Shown one piece after another: positions 37,239 to 46,839 of a DNA stretch of 64,000 nucleotides. Every line of letters begins with the position of its first letter. The first letter of the stretch is position 1. The DNA is from Bacteroides sp. (lineage in GTDB: Bacteria > Bacteroidota > Bacteroidia > Bacteroidales > Muribaculaceae). The notes under the pieces were generated by a model that was not told where the DNA came from, did no database searches, and saw only the letters and a list, made by a program, of their open reading frames with translations. The stretch is from contig JAAVBC010000014.1 of assembly GCA_014803765.1 (NCBI GenBank), positions 1-64,000 of the forward strand, given 5' to 3'. A program made the position numbers and the translations under genes.

Positions 37239-37253
37239 TACGATAACTCGTCA

Positions 37254-37296
37254 TAAAAAATCAAGGACGCTAATAATTAGCGTCCTTGATTTTTTA
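37254..37296. terminator. bidirectional intrinsic terminator
   Basis: A perfect stem (37261-37273 with 37277-37289, extendable through flanking A and T runs) between the convergent ion channel and Mur ligase-like genes, with A6 on the left and T6 on the right. Confidence 0.9.
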
Positions 37297-37317
37297 TATC
37301 CCGAATAAATAGACAAC

Positions 37318-38919
37318 TTATTTGAAAGAGTCCGGAAGATCGTTTTCGTAAAGTATGACATCGCCGGGGCGGAGAATGCCGGAAAGTATCTTCTGTGCTT
37401 CATCGAATGAGGCTGCTTCATAAAGATTCTTTTTATCAAAGCCTGTAGAGAGAACTCCTTCAGCGAGATATTCTCTATTGTATTCATTTACGAGAATGAC
37501 CACGTCTGAGTTTTTACCTATATGTTCTCCGAGTTCCTTGTTGAGTTGCTCACGACTGTCGCCAAGTTCAATCATTCCCGGAGTGACACAGATACGTTTC
37601 CCGGACGTAAAACTACCCAAAACATCCAATGCCATCTTCGAACCTACAGGATTTGAGTTGAAGGCATCGTCAATAATGGTTATCCCTCCGGGGGTCTTTT
37701 TCACACTCAGACGATGCTCAACCTGTTCAACGCGCTTCACTCCCTGCTTAATCTTATCCTCACTGACTCCAAGTTTCAATGCGACGATTATAGCCGCCAG
37801 TAAGTTTGAGATATTACACTCTCCCAAGAGGCGTGTCGAGAATGAAATTCTTTCGCTATCCGGGCAAACGACATCAAATTGCGTGCCGTCGGAGGAGTAG
37901 GTTATATTCTCTACCGTATAATCCGCATTTTCCTTATTACTGATGCCATAACGGATACATTCAGTGTTTTCAACTCCTCGTGAGGCTGCCGGAGCAAAGT
38001 CGTTATTGACGACTACAAATCCGGATGACGGAATAGCATCGGCAAGTTCAAATTTTGTGGAACATACTGTGTCGATATTCCCGAATGTCTCCAGATGCAT
38101 CGGTCCGACAGCAGTTATGATTCCACAGTCAGGATCTACAAGATCGCATATTTCCTTTATATCTCCCTTCTGTTTCGCTCCCATCTCGCAAATGAATACT
38201 TCAGTGTAGGGTTTCATCATTTCGCGGACAGTGCGGATAACTCCCATCGGAGTATTATAGCTTCCGGGAGTCATAAGGGTCTCGAACTGTTCTGAAAGAA
38301 TTGCATGGAGATAATGTTTTGTGGATGTCTTGCCGTAAGAGCCTGTGATACCTACAATCTTAAGATCCGGCATATTCTTCAGAATCGAACGAGCCTCATT
38401 CCAATATTTCCGATTAATGCTATTCTCCACCGGTTTGAGCAACCATACAGCCGCAATAACCCATGCCCAGGAAAGAGTGGTGATGAGGAACATCACTGCC
38501 AACACCATTCTCGGACCTGAATAAAAACCGGCGGCATCCCCCGAAGCTCCGTAGGTGAATATAAGAGCCAGATAGGGGATTAATGCCAAGACCCATGTCA
38601 CACTGCATATTCTGCGCACACGCGGAGTCACTACCAACGGCTTTTTAAATTTTGCGCGAGCCATCATCACCATCTTCACAACACTCACAATTGCGGCAAG
38701 AAGAGCTGCAAGAGGAGTATTCAGAAGAGTCGACATCAGAAGGAACGCCACGGCGAGGTCAGTAAGTCTCCACGCAGTCATGAAATTCCCTTGCTCAAGC
38801 CATCTCCAATAGCGGCTTATGCGATAACTGTTCTGCTGGAGAATATGAATATCACGCTTGAAGTTATAAAGCAGATAGGCTCCGCAGATTATATAGATAA
38901 CTATAAGTAAAACACTCAT
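37318..38919 (-). CDS. membrane-anchored MurF-like Mur ligase
   Basis: A 533-residue protein. About 165 residues with roughly five membrane segments precede a Mur ligase body. The ATP loop is GITGSYGKTST (about 191-200), followed by the MurF-like CEMGAKQKGDI, NNDFAPAASRG, and the adenylate region IIDDAFNSNPVGSKMAL. The body resembles UDP-MurNAc-tripeptide:D-Ala-D-Ala ligase, but membrane anchoring is not found in housekeeping MurF. The substrate may therefore be lipid linked or a different amide ligation. Last gene of the leftward aguA operon. Confidence 0.78.
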   Translation of the reverse strand: MSVLLIVIYIICGAYLLYNFKRDIHILQQNSYRISRYWRWLEQGNFMTAWRLTDLAVAFLLMSTLLNTPLAALLAAIVSVVKMVMMARAKFKKPLVVTPRVRRICSVTWVLALIPYLALIFTYGASGDAAGFYSGPRMVLAVMFLITTLSWAWVIAAVWLLKPVENSINRKYWNEARSILKNMPDLKIVGITGSYGKTSTKHYLHAILSEQFETLMTPGSYNTPMGVIRTVREMMKPYTEVFICEMGAKQKGDIKEICDLVDPDCGIITAVGPMHLETFGNIDTVCSTKFELADAIPSSGFVVVNNDFAPAASRGVENTECIRYGISNKENADYTVENITYSSDGTQFDVVCPDSERISFSTRLLGECNISNLLAAIIVALKLGVSEDKIKQGVKRVEQVEHRLSVKKTPGGITIIDDAFNSNPVGSKMALDVLGSFTSGKRICVTPGMIELGDSREQLNKELGEHIGKNSDVVILVNEYNREYLAEGVLSTGFDKKNLYEAASFDEAQKILSGILRPGDVILYENDLPDSFK

Positions 38920-38986
38920 TTTTCATTCAGTTTTTGTCTCTCAACAATATTCCTCCGAAAATTGAATGATGATTGAGACAAGAATA

Positions 38987-39772
38987 TTATTTATTATTCA
39001 GTTCGTTCTTAAAAAATTCCTGCATGACAGCCCTGAATCCACCGGGTTTGTCGAGGAAGCTATAATGACCTGCACCCTCGAAATTCACAAGACCTGCGTC
39101 CGGAATAAGGCGCTCCATCGTCTTTGCATCCGAAAGGGGAGTGGCAGTGTCTTTACTGCCCCATATCAGTAAGGTCGGGGCTTTTATGTCAGGCATAACT
39201 CCCTTTAAATCCTCGTTGACGCATTTACTCATGATTCCTCGCATCACGGGCGATGAATTCCGATAATCAGCCGATCCGGCTTTCCCACGATATTTATCAA
39301 GAAGCTTTCCTCCCGTCTTCTGACCGAATAAGAGGGGAAGAAGATGCTTAAGAGTTTTATAGGAATAGACTTTGAGATAATAAGAGAGTGGACGCTTTGG
39401 CTTTATCCCGGCAGCATCCACGAGCACGAGTTTATGGATATCCTGATTCCGCGAAGAAAGAAGAATACCGATACGCCCTCCAAAGCTATGCCCCAGAAGA
39501 GTGACATCCTTCAGTCCTAATTCCGATATAAATTTTTCTATCAGATGCGTATAATCCTCTACACCCCATATTGAAGAGGGTTCATCGCTGGCGCCATGTC
39601 CGGGGAGATCAACATTAAGAACTCTCATTCCCGGTTCGAGAATACGGGCAATTGACTCAACAGTGTGCAGATTACATCCCCAGCCATGCATTATGACAAT
39701 GGGCTTTCCCGCAGCATTTCCGGAGTCTGAATAATGGAGTTTCAACCCTTCGATTATGATGTCTTTTTCCAT
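38987..39772 (-). CDS. alpha/beta-fold hydrolase
   Basis: A 261-residue alpha/beta hydrolase with oxyanion motif HGWGCN, nucleophile elbow GHSFGG (Ser96), an acid in WGSKDTATP (about 216) and catalytic His in GAGHYSFLDKP (about 243). No signal peptide. Substrate unknown; esterase or thioesterase activity is likely. It sits 18 bp after the SPFH gene in the same operon. Confidence 0.87.
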   Translation of the reverse strand: MEKDIIIEGLKLHYSDSGNAAGKPIVIMHGWGCNLHTVESIARILEPGMRVLNVDLPGHGASDEPSSIWGVEDYTHLIEKFISELGLKDVTLLGHSFGGRIGILLSSRNQDIHKLVLVDAAGIKPKRPLSYYLKVYSYKTLKHLLPLLFGQKTGGKLLDKYRGKAGSADYRNSSPVMRGIMSKCVNEDLKGVMPDIKAPTLLIWGSKDTATPLSDAKTMERLIPDAGLVNFEGAGHYSFLDKPGGFRAVMQEFFKNELNNK

Positions 39773-39790
39773 CAGAAAATGAAAGATAAT

Positions 39791-40714
39791 TTAATTCTGA
39801 CCGGTGTTGACAATCGGAGATGCAGGTTCGTCGCCACAGAGCACGACTAACAGATTGCTCACCATGGCTGCCTTCTGAGAATCAGTCATGTTTACGACTC
39901 TGCCATCTTCCAGGCGCTTGAGTGCCATCTCCACCATTGATACCGCACCGTCTACAATCTTTTCTCGTGCTGAAATAATCGCAGCCGCCTGCTGACGACG
40001 CAACATCACTGCGGCAATCTCGGGAGCATAAGCAAGATAGTTAAGCCTTGCCTCCACAACCTCTATTCCTGCCATTGCCAGACGCTCATTGATCTTATTT
40101 TCAAGAAGATCGTTGATCGCTTCACCTCCATCGCGCAGTGTCAGATCGTCGGGATGACCGGGCTGCGGATCGTAGGCAAATTTAGATGTCACCTCGCGAA
40201 GGGCAGCATCACTCTGAATACGCACGAAATTTGTCAGTGCCGCAGAGTTAATTGACCCCGGAGCATTGGAAAGAGAAGCTGCATCAAGGTCAAAGACGAC
40301 TTTATATGTATCTGACACTTTCCAGACGAGCACCATTCCGATCAGCACCGGATTACCGACCTTATCATTAACCTTGATAGGATCGATATCCATGTTGCGG
40401 ATTCTCAAAGATATCTTTTTACGATTTACGAAAGGATTCGCCCAAAAGTATCCCACTTTTGTGCAGGTGCCGACATATTTGCCGAAGAAAGTCATTACTC
40501 TGGCTTCATTGGGTTCCTGAACGAAATATCCCACCGTGCCGAGTATGAACATTATAAAGAGTATCAATGAGCATCCTACTGACAGCCATAGATTCTCTTC
40601 CCCTCCATTCCATATACATAGCAGAATTAAAATCGGAATAAGAATCCATGTAAAGAATAGCATGCTGAATCCGTTGATGACGAATCCGCGATAAGCATAT
40701 TGTTCCTGAGTCAT
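39791..40714 (-). CDS. SPFH/band 7 domain protein
   Basis: A 307-residue membrane scaffold protein. Two N-terminal hydrophobic segments (about 15-35 and 44-66) precede an SPFH domain beginning EPNEARVMTFFGKYVGT. A helical region with RRQQAAAIISAREKIVDGAV is typical of prohibitin or stomatin-type proteins. Such proteins organise membrane microdomains or bind proteases. Operon neighbours do not reveal its partner. Confidence 0.87.
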   Translation of the reverse strand: MTQEQYAYRGFVINGFSMLFFTWILIPILILLCIWNGGEENLWLSVGCSLILFIMFILGTVGYFVQEPNEARVMTFFGKYVGTCTKVGYFWANPFVNRKKISLRIRNMDIDPIKVNDKVGNPVLIGMVLVWKVSDTYKVVFDLDAASLSNAPGSINSAALTNFVRIQSDAALREVTSKFAYDPQPGHPDDLTLRDGGEAINDLLENKINERLAMAGIEVVEARLNYLAYAPEIAAVMLRRQQAAAIISAREKIVDGAVSMVEMALKRLEDGRVVNMTDSQKAAMVSNLLVVLCGDEPASPIVNTGQN

Positions 40715-40744
40715 ATCTTTTAATTTTAGGGTTCAGTTAACTTA

Positions 40745-41650
40745 TTAATCAAGAAAACGCTTTGTCAGTCCGCCATATTCATCTATGCGACGATCGCGCA
40801 GAAAGGGCCACCATCTTCTTACATTCTCCGAACGCTCGAGATCGATTTCTCCCAATTCCTCCTCTGCTGCGGACTCACTGCACTCAATGATAAACTCACC
40901 TTGCGGACCGGCAATGAAACTCGACCCCCAAAAATCTATTCCGGAAGTGGCACCCGAAGGATCTTCTTCATACCCTACACGATTCACACTTATTACCGGA
41001 ATCCCGTTCGCCACAGCGTGTCCACGCTGCACAGTAATCCAGGCATCTCTCTGTCGGCGTTTCTCATCTTCCGGATCATCGGGATTCCATCCAATAGCAG
41101 TAGGGTAAATCAGGACTTCCGCTCCACGCAGTGCCATCATACGCGCTGCTTCAGGATACCATTGGTCCCAGCAAACAAGCACTCCTAATCTGCCGATGGA
41201 TGTGTCGATGGGTTCGAAACCCATATCTCCGGGAGTGAAATAGAATTTCTCATAGAATCCCGGGTCATCGGGTATGTGCATCTTACGATACATCCCGGCA
41301 ATGCAACCATCTTTTTCAAACACAACCGCCGTATTATGATAAAGTCCCGGTGCACGACGCTCGAAAGCACTCGTGACGAGCACGACTCCGTTCTGCTTCG
41401 CTGCTTCCGCATAAAAATCCGTGAAGTCACCGGGAAGTTCTGTTGCCAGATCAAAGTTGTCGACATTTTCTGTCTGACAGAAATATAATGAATCGTGAAG
41501 TTCGGAAAGCACAATCAATTCCGCTCCTTCCTCTGCGAGATTAGAAATCGCTGCCAGATTGCGGCTTCTGTTAAGATCAATGTCATCCGAAAATGAATGT
41601 TGCACAATTCCAACCTTGACCTTTCGGGGTTTCTTATACATATTTTCCAT
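40745..41650 (-). CDS. aguB: N-carbamoylputrescine amidase
   Basis: Nitrilase-superfamily amidase, 301 aa, converting N-carbamoylputrescine to putrescine, ammonia and CO2. The catalytic triad is Glu50 (SELHD), Lys123 (RKMHIPDDP) and Cys160 (LVCWDQWYPE). The AguB-typical IGWNPDDPEDEKRRQRDAW segment supports the specific call. It lies 35 bp after aguA, giving the agmatine deiminase route to putrescine. Confidence 0.93.
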   Translation of the reverse strand: MENMYKKPRKVKVGIVQHSFSDDIDLNRSRNLAAISNLAEEGAELIVLSELHDSLYFCQTENVDNFDLATELPGDFTDFYAEAAKQNGVVLVTSAFERRAPGLYHNTAVVFEKDGCIAGMYRKMHIPDDPGFYEKFYFTPGDMGFEPIDTSIGRLGVLVCWDQWYPEAARMMALRGAEVLIYPTAIGWNPDDPEDEKRRQRDAWITVQRGHAVANGIPVISVNRVGYEEDPSGATSGIDFWGSSFIAGPQGEFIIECSESAAEEELGEIDLERSENVRRWWPFLRDRRIDEYGGLTKRFLD

Positions 41651-41685
41651 TTCTATTTTTCCTTTCTGTTTATTCTCGGAATCGG

Positions 41686-42759
41686 TTATTCCGAGAAGAT
41701 TGCATCATTAAAGAATTCTGCCGGAAGTTGCATTGTCGCGCAATGCAGCGACCCATGCTGCTTTATCAATGCCCTGCAATCAATCCCTTTGATTTCATGA
41801 TCGGGGAAAACTATCTTTAGTGTTCTTGCCGCCAGCGTGTCATTCTCCGGTTGATTGTAAGTCGGCAGATAGATATACTTATCTGTTACGAGATAATTGG
41901 CGTAGGTCGCCGGCAGTCTTTCTCCATCCTCATCATAGATTGCCGAGGGGAGAGGGAGTTCCACGAGATTATAGGGATTACCCTCTGGAGTACGGAAAAG
42001 AGTCAGCTGCGCACGCATTTTGAGCAATTCCTCAAATTGCTCATCGTCGACATCCCGGCATCCTGTGAATAATATTGAATCATCGGGGGCGAGTCGGGCG
42101 AGAGTGTCAATGTGTGAATCTGTGTCATCGCCGGCAAGCGCACCGTAGTCGAGCCATAACACATGATCCACACCGAGTCGTTCGTTGAGGATTTTATTAA
42201 GTTCCTGCTTCGATTTTCCGCCGTTGCGATTAGGAGATGTCAGGCATCGGGTCGTGGTCATCAATGTGCCTCTGCCATCGCTCTCCACCGAACCTCCTTC
42301 TAAAATGAAATCACGCTCATTGCGATATTGCTCGGGAAGGACGACAAACTTATCACGAAGCTGAAGATTGACAAGATTATCCTTATCGGACGCAAACTTC
42401 AGTCCCCAGCCGTTGAAACCGAAATCCAGCGAACGATTTCTTCCGAATCTCTCTACAGATATCGGACCATAGTCGCGGGTCCACGTATCATTAAAGTCTG
42501 CTTTTATCAAAAGGAGACGTGAGTTATTCTTAAGATGACTGAAAAGAGTTGATGCATATTCCGGATCTTTGCACAGCAGTATGACATTCTGACCGGTAGC
42601 AGTCAGACATTCTACTATAGCCACATAGCATTTCTCCACTTCAGTGAGCATATATGCCCAATCTGTCTCGGGGTGAGGCAAAGCCATGAGGATTGCACCG
42701 GCGCCCTCCCATTCTGCGGGAAATCTTATCGATTCTGTATGATTTGATGATGTAGTCAC
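41686..42759 (-). CDS. aguA: agmatine deiminase
   Basis: Peptidylarginine deiminase-fold enzyme, 357 aa, hydrolysing agmatine to N-carbamoylputrescine and ammonia. Motifs include TWTRDYGPISV, the substrate-binding FNGWGLKF, EGGSVESDG, and the catalytic cysteine near the end in GSLHCATMQLP (Cys340). First gene of a leftward operon aguA-aguB-SPFH-hydrolase-Mur ligase. Confidence 0.93.
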   Translation of the reverse strand: MTTSSNHTESIRFPAEWEGAGAILMALPHPETDWAYMLTEVEKCYVAIVECLTATGQNVILLCKDPEYASTLFSHLKNNSRLLLIKADFNDTWTRDYGPISVERFGRNRSLDFGFNGWGLKFASDKDNLVNLQLRDKFVVLPEQYRNERDFILEGGSVESDGRGTLMTTTRCLTSPNRNGGKSKQELNKILNERLGVDHVLWLDYGALAGDDTDSHIDTLARLAPDDSILFTGCRDVDDEQFEELLKMRAQLTLFRTPEGNPYNLVELPLPSAIYDEDGERLPATYANYLVTDKYIYLPTYNQPENDTLAARTLKIVFPDHEIKGIDCRALIKQHGSLHCATMQLPAEFFNDAIFSE

Positions 42760-42792
42760 CTCAATTTATCCAATTAAATTCATATTAATATT

Positions 42793-42821
42793 CAAAGTTA
42801 ATCTCTTTTTTCCTAAATTTG
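42793..42821. promoter_or_regulatory. closely spaced divergent -7 elements (aguA / DUF1599)
   Basis: Minus-strand TAACTTTG (42800-42793) faces aguA, and plus-strand TAAATTTG (42814-42821) faces the DUF1599 gene, only 13 bp apart. Both lack a good TTTG at -33. Polymerases could not occupy both at once, so the two operons may be expressed alternately. Confidence 0.45.
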
Positions 42822-42891
42822 CATCTCGAAGTAGAAAAAAATTCATTACTTACATTAAATAACCTTACATATTAAACCTTACATATTAAAT

Positions 42892-43437
42892 ATGTCTGAC
42901 ACTAAAAAGGAATTTGCAGCCGAGATTGCCCGGTGTAGAGAGATATATGAAAAGAAAATGCGTGATTACGGCACTTCATGGAGAATCATGCGCCCTACAT
43001 CTCTGACAGATCAGATTTTTATCAAAGCTCGCCGCATCCGCTCCCTGGAGGAAAAACATGGCAAGTCGGCTGTCGAAGAAGGAATCGAACCGGAATTTAT
43101 CGGCATTGTCAATTATTGCGCAATGGCACTCATCCAACTTAAATTAGGAGCAGGGGAGAGTCTTGAACCGACAGAGGCTCTCAGACTTTATGACGAAGCC
43201 ATAGAGGAATCAACATCCCTGATGATAAATAAGAATCATGACTATGATGAGGCATGGCGTCAGATGCGTGTCAGCAGCTTTACTGATATTATCCTTCAGA
43301 AACTTCTCCGCACTAAAGAAATTGAGTCCAATGACGGAAAGACTCTGATTTCGGAAGGGGTAGACGCAAATTATATGGATATGATCAATTATGCCCTTTT
43401 CGCATTAATAAAACTGACTGAAGCCAAATCCAAATAA
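42892..43437 (+). CDS. DUF1599 protein with two internal repeats
   Basis: A 181-residue all-helical protein formed of two DUF1599 repeats: about residues 10-80 (EKKMRDYGTSWRIMRPTSLTDQI) and 103-175 (INKNHDYDEAWRQMRVSSFTDII). Each repeat ends in a NY-A--AL-- helix. The family has been grouped with nucleotide-modification-associated domains, but a chromosomal housekeeping role in Bacteroidota is unclear. It is followed 15 bp later by the BT_3928-type gene, suggesting co-transcription. Confidence 0.85.
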   Translation: MSDTKKEFAAEIARCREIYEKKMRDYGTSWRIMRPTSLTDQIFIKARRIRSLEEKHGKSAVEEGIEPEFIGIVNYCAMALIQLKLGAGESLEPTEALRLYDEAIEESTSLMINKNHDYDEAWRQMRVSSFTDIILQKLLRTKEIESNDGKTLISEGVDANYMDMINYALFALIKLTEAKSK

Positions 43438-43452
43438 GCATTATAAAGCGGA

Positions 43453-44838
43453 ATGAAAAATCAGACTGAGCGTGGCATCCTCCGGCTGCTGACATGGGTT
43501 ATCCGAATCCTGACGGGACTGACTTTTATCGTGTCCGGTTTTGTAAAGGGAATTGACCCTTACGGCACTTTCTATAAGTTGGAAGAGTATATGGGAGCTA
43601 TGAGTCTTCCCGTTTTTCCCAACCTCCTCTTAGTGGGAGCATTCGTGCTGTTCGCGTATGAGTTTATTGTCGGAGTTTTTCTTCTCTTGGGTTGCTTCCG
43701 CAAATCCTCTCCTATATTGGCTCTCCTATTCATGGCTTTAATGCTCCCACTGACCTTATGGATTGCCGTATGGAATCCTGTAGAGGATTGCGGATGTTTC
43801 GGAGATGCGATAAAATTGGGAAACTGGGCGACTTTCTGGAAGAATATCGTTTTGACGGCTGCCATAATATGGTTGCTCAAATTCAATAGCAGATGCAAAT
43901 GCCTGATCCGTCCATCGCTCCAATGGCTTGCACTTCTGGGTTCGGCAGTCTATATTGCCACAATCGGTCTGTTCGGTTACCTCTATCAACCCTTGATCGA
44001 CTTCCGACCTTATCGTGCAGGGGAACCCATAATGGATTTCTCCCAAAACATTGATGAGGATTCATCCGAAGAGGAGACACTTCGATTTATCTATGCCAAA
44101 GATGGAGTCGAAAAAAGTTTTTCTATCGACGATGAACTGCCGGACGAGGAATCGGGATGGGTCTTCGTCAGAAGAGAGGAAGAACCTGCCACTTCGACTG
44201 CCGACAGTGCCACCTCCATTCATCCCGAGGAATCTCAAGCAGATTATGCACTGAAGGAAAAGAATTTCCGCGTATGGAACGAGGATGGAGAGGAAGATGT
44301 CACAGAAGAAGTGCTTCATGATACCGGCAGACAGATGCTCCTATTGATTCCCGACATGAGCGGAGCAAGTATTGCAGGAACATGGCAGATTAACTCACTA
44401 TACTCCTGGGCAGAAGAGAATGACATAGATTTCATTGCAATTGTCAATGGCAGCGAAGCCCGGATTGCAGACTGGAAGGATCTGTCGCTTGCGGCTTACC
44501 CGATTTATACTTCGGATGACACGGAGATAAAGATGATCGCACGCGGGAACCCTGCGATAGTCTATCTGGAGAATGGGATAGTAAAATGGAAAAGTTCCTT
44601 GCGCGCTCTGAGCACGAAGGACTTCCAAGCTTCAGGAGCTTCGTCTGATCCTATGGCGTATGCCCGGCATGACAAACTTATTCTATATAACATCACCGGA
44701 TTTTATCTGCTCCTGATCCTGCTTCTTATCGGTGCGTCCATTATTCCGGTAAAAGATATGTTCCGTCCTCACTGGAGAACTCAGCTGAAACTAAGGAAGA
44801 GAATCAGTCATGGTGATAAGGAAGACCATGAAGGATAG
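43453..44838 (+). CDS. BT_3928-type DoxX-like membrane protein
   Basis: A 461-residue protein. The N-terminal 160 residues form a DoxX/MauE-like four-helix membrane unit (LTFIVSGFVKGIDPYGTFYK) with the cysteine pair VEDCGCFGDAIKLG. A fifth segment, a long extracytoplasmic acidic region with a thioredoxin-like beta-rich domain (LLIPDMSGASIAGTWQINSL), and a C-terminal membrane helix follow. The family is common in Bacteroidales, and a redox or disulfide role is likely from the DoxX/MauE relation. Its 3' end overlaps convergent rlmH by 35 bp. Confidence 0.82.
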   Translation: MKNQTERGILRLLTWVIRILTGLTFIVSGFVKGIDPYGTFYKLEEYMGAMSLPVFPNLLLVGAFVLFAYEFIVGVFLLLGCFRKSSPILALLFMALMLPLTLWIAVWNPVEDCGCFGDAIKLGNWATFWKNIVLTAAIIWLLKFNSRCKCLIRPSLQWLALLGSAVYIATIGLFGYLYQPLIDFRPYRAGEPIMDFSQNIDEDSSEEETLRFIYAKDGVEKSFSIDDELPDEESGWVFVRREEEPATSTADSATSIHPEESQADYALKEKNFRVWNEDGEEDVTEEVLHDTGRQMLLLIPDMSGASIAGTWQINSLYSWAEENDIDFIAIVNGSEARIADWKDLSLAAYPIYTSDDTEIKMIARGNPAIVYLENGIVKWKSSLRALSTKDFQASGASSDPMAYARHDKLILYNITGFYLLLILLLIGASIIPVKDMFRPHWRTQLKLRKRISHGDKEDHEG

Positions 44839-45277
44839 AGATGCCTCGATAAATCTGTTCGGTAAAAAAGAGACGGACCATCTCATGATTAAATGTCATT
44901 CGCGAGAGTGACATTTTTGCATCTGCCCGATTGTAGACAGCCTGAGAGAATCCGTAAGGACCGCCGATAATGAAGACAGTCCGCTTCCGCCCGGAACTCA
45001 TCAGGCGCTCTAGATATCCGGCGAATTCGCGGGATGAATATTCCTTTCCTCTTTCATCAAGCAACACGACGAAATCCGAATCATTTAAAGACTTCAATAT
45101 CATGGAGCCCTCCGCCTCCTTCTGTTCGGCTTCCGACACTTTTCCTGACTTGCGCGCATCCGGAAGTTCCTGAATGGAATAGGGGATATAGCGGCTCAGA
45201 CGACGGCAATATTCCGCAATGCCTTCTTTGACATATCCGATAGTGGTTTTTCCCACTGTCAATAACTGAATATCCAT
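44804..45277 (-). CDS. rlmH: 23S rRNA (pseudouridine1915-N3)-methyltransferase
   Basis: SPOUT-class methyltransferase, 157 aa from ATG 45275-45277 (MDIQLLTVGKT). The trefoil-knot SAM site is FIIGGPYGFSQAV (about 102-114), and the typical end LHGLPYHHD is present. An ATG at 45391 opens the same frame but adds 38 residues absent from RlmH. Length matches the family exactly. Confidence 0.95.
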   Translation of the reverse strand: MDIQLLTVGKTTIGYVKEGIAEYCRRLSRYIPYSIQELPDARKSGKVSEAEQKEAEGSMILKSLNDSDFVVLLDERGKEYSSREFAGYLERLMSSGRKRTVFIIGGPYGFSQAVYNRADAKMSLSRMTFNHEMVRLFFTEQIYRGISILHGLPYHHD

Positions 45278-45401
45278 AATTTTTAGTAATTTTGCAATCT
45301 GCATTGGAATAACTCTAAATTGAGCCATTCCATCAACTGAAGGATAAAAATAATCCTTCTTGATTTTCTTTACAAAATTAACAAATCCCAAAATATTTAC
45401 A

Positions 45402-46250
45402 ATGAAAACAAGAGATCAACTCATCGAAGAACTCCTGAATCTGGCATTTGCCGAGGATCTCGGAGATGGCGACCACACCACACTTTCCACAATTCCCGCG
45501 GACGCGCAGGGCAGAAGTCGACTCATCATCAAGGAAGAGGGTGTGCTCTCCGGAGTTGAGATAGCTAAAAAGGTGCTGGCGAAAGTAGATCCCTCAATTA
45601 AAGTGACAGTAATGATTGAGGATGGCGCTCACGTTAAGCCGGGAGATATCGCTTTTACGGCTGAGGGTCCTGTGCGCTCTCTTCTTATAGCAGAGCGCAC
45701 TATGCTCAATATAATGCAGCGAATGAGTGGAGTGGCAACTATGACTGCCAAATATCAGAAGCAGCTCGAAGGATTGCACACACGCGTGCTTGATACACGC
45801 AAGACAACTCCGGGAATGCGCATGCTGGAGAAAGAGGCTGTAGCATGCGGAGGCGGCACTAATCATCGCATCGGACTCTATGACATGATACTTATCAAGG
45901 ATAATCATATCGATTTTGCCGGCGGAATTGAGAAAGCTATCACCCGCGCCAATGAATATTGCAAGGAGAATGGCAAGGATCTTAAGATCGAAGTGGAGGT
46001 GAGAAGTCTTGATGATATCCGCAGAGTAATGGAACACGGGGGAGTGGATCGCATAATGTTTGATAATTTCACTCCCGAACTGACGAAAGAAGCCGTGGCT
46101 CTTGTAGGCGGTAAATACGAGACTGAGTCCTCCGGCGGCATCACTATTGAAAATCTGCGGAAGTATGGCGAAGCGGGTGTCGACTTCATCTCTGTGGGTG
46201 CGTTAACTCATAGCGTCAAGGGACTCGATATGTCGTTCAAAGCTTATTAA
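45402..46250 (+). CDS. nadC: nicotinate-nucleotide pyrophosphorylase (carboxylating)
   Basis: Quinolinate phosphoribosyltransferase of NAD biosynthesis, 282 aa. Conserved segments are EDLGDGDHTT, AERTMLNIMQRMSGVAT, DTRKTTPGMRMLEKEAV and LIKDNHI. The ATG at 45402 is preferred over 45360 by family length. A possible -7 element TAATTTTG lies at 45287-45294 without a -33 partner. nadA and nadB are not in the window. Confidence 0.95.
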   Translation: MKTRDQLIEELLNLAFAEDLGDGDHTTLSTIPADAQGRSRLIIKEEGVLSGVEIAKKVLAKVDPSIKVTVMIEDGAHVKPGDIAFTAEGPVRSLLIAERTMLNIMQRMSGVATMTAKYQKQLEGLHTRVLDTRKTTPGMRMLEKEAVACGGGTNHRIGLYDMILIKDNHIDFAGGIEKAITRANEYCKENGKDLKIEVEVRSLDDIRRVMEHGGVDRIMFDNFTPELTKEAVALVGGKYETESSGGITIENLRKYGEAGVDFISVGALTHSVKGLDMSFKAY

Positions 46251-46308
46251 GTAAGTAATTCCTTCACTATCTACTAAAATGGTATCGTTTCCGATACTCA
46301 CTTAATAG

Positions 46309-46839
46309 ATGCCCTATAAGGATAAGATATCAGAAATAGACTGGAGCGAACTGACCCCGGAAGGATTTGAGAAGAAGGTAACTACCATCCTCCAACATCC
46401 TCCGGGTTCACCGGGCTATGAAAATATCTATAAAAGCTTGTTTGCCGGGCAGAAATTCAAAAAGATATATTCCGAGACCTGGGGGCGTTACGCTGAAGCG
46501 AAGACGATTGAACATCTCATCCTGCAGGGACTTCCTATCCGGGAATGGAACTGGCACCCGGAATCCGGAAAGGGTGAAATTGACATTATCGCACAGCGTG
46601 GCAATCGCCTGCTTTTCATAGAAGTAAAAGCGCGATCTGACAAGAAAGATGATCCCTGGGAAGCAATTACCGATAAAAAAATGCGCGAACTCTGCCGGGG
46701 AGCGGATCTATATATCAAGACAAATGAGTTAGATCTTGAATATCAATTTGATCTTGCACTTTTCAGCGGAAATCCCGAGGATTACAGATTTGAATATATC
46801 GCGGATGCTTTTCTATGTCCACTGACAAGCAAGCGCTGA
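46309..46839 (+). CDS. UPF0102/YraN-family nuclease-fold protein with N-terminal extension
   Basis: A 176-residue protein. Residues from about 60 on match YraN: GRYAEAKTIEHLILQGLPIREWNW and GEIDIIAQRGNRLLFIEVKAR, the latter a PD-(D/E)xK nuclease core (Asp, then Glu-x-Lys). YraN is usually near 120 aa; here about 55 N-terminal residues, predicted helical and acidic, are added. Function of the family is unproven. It lies 58 bp after nadC. Confidence 0.85.
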   Translation: MPYKDKISEIDWSELTPEGFEKKVTTILQHPPGSPGYENIYKSLFAGQKFKKIYSETWGRYAEAKTIEHLILQGLPIREWNWHPESGKGEIDIIAQRGNRLLFIEVKARSDKKDDPWEAITDKKMRELCRGADLYIKTNELDLEYQFDLALFSGNPEDYRFEYIADAFLCPLTSKR

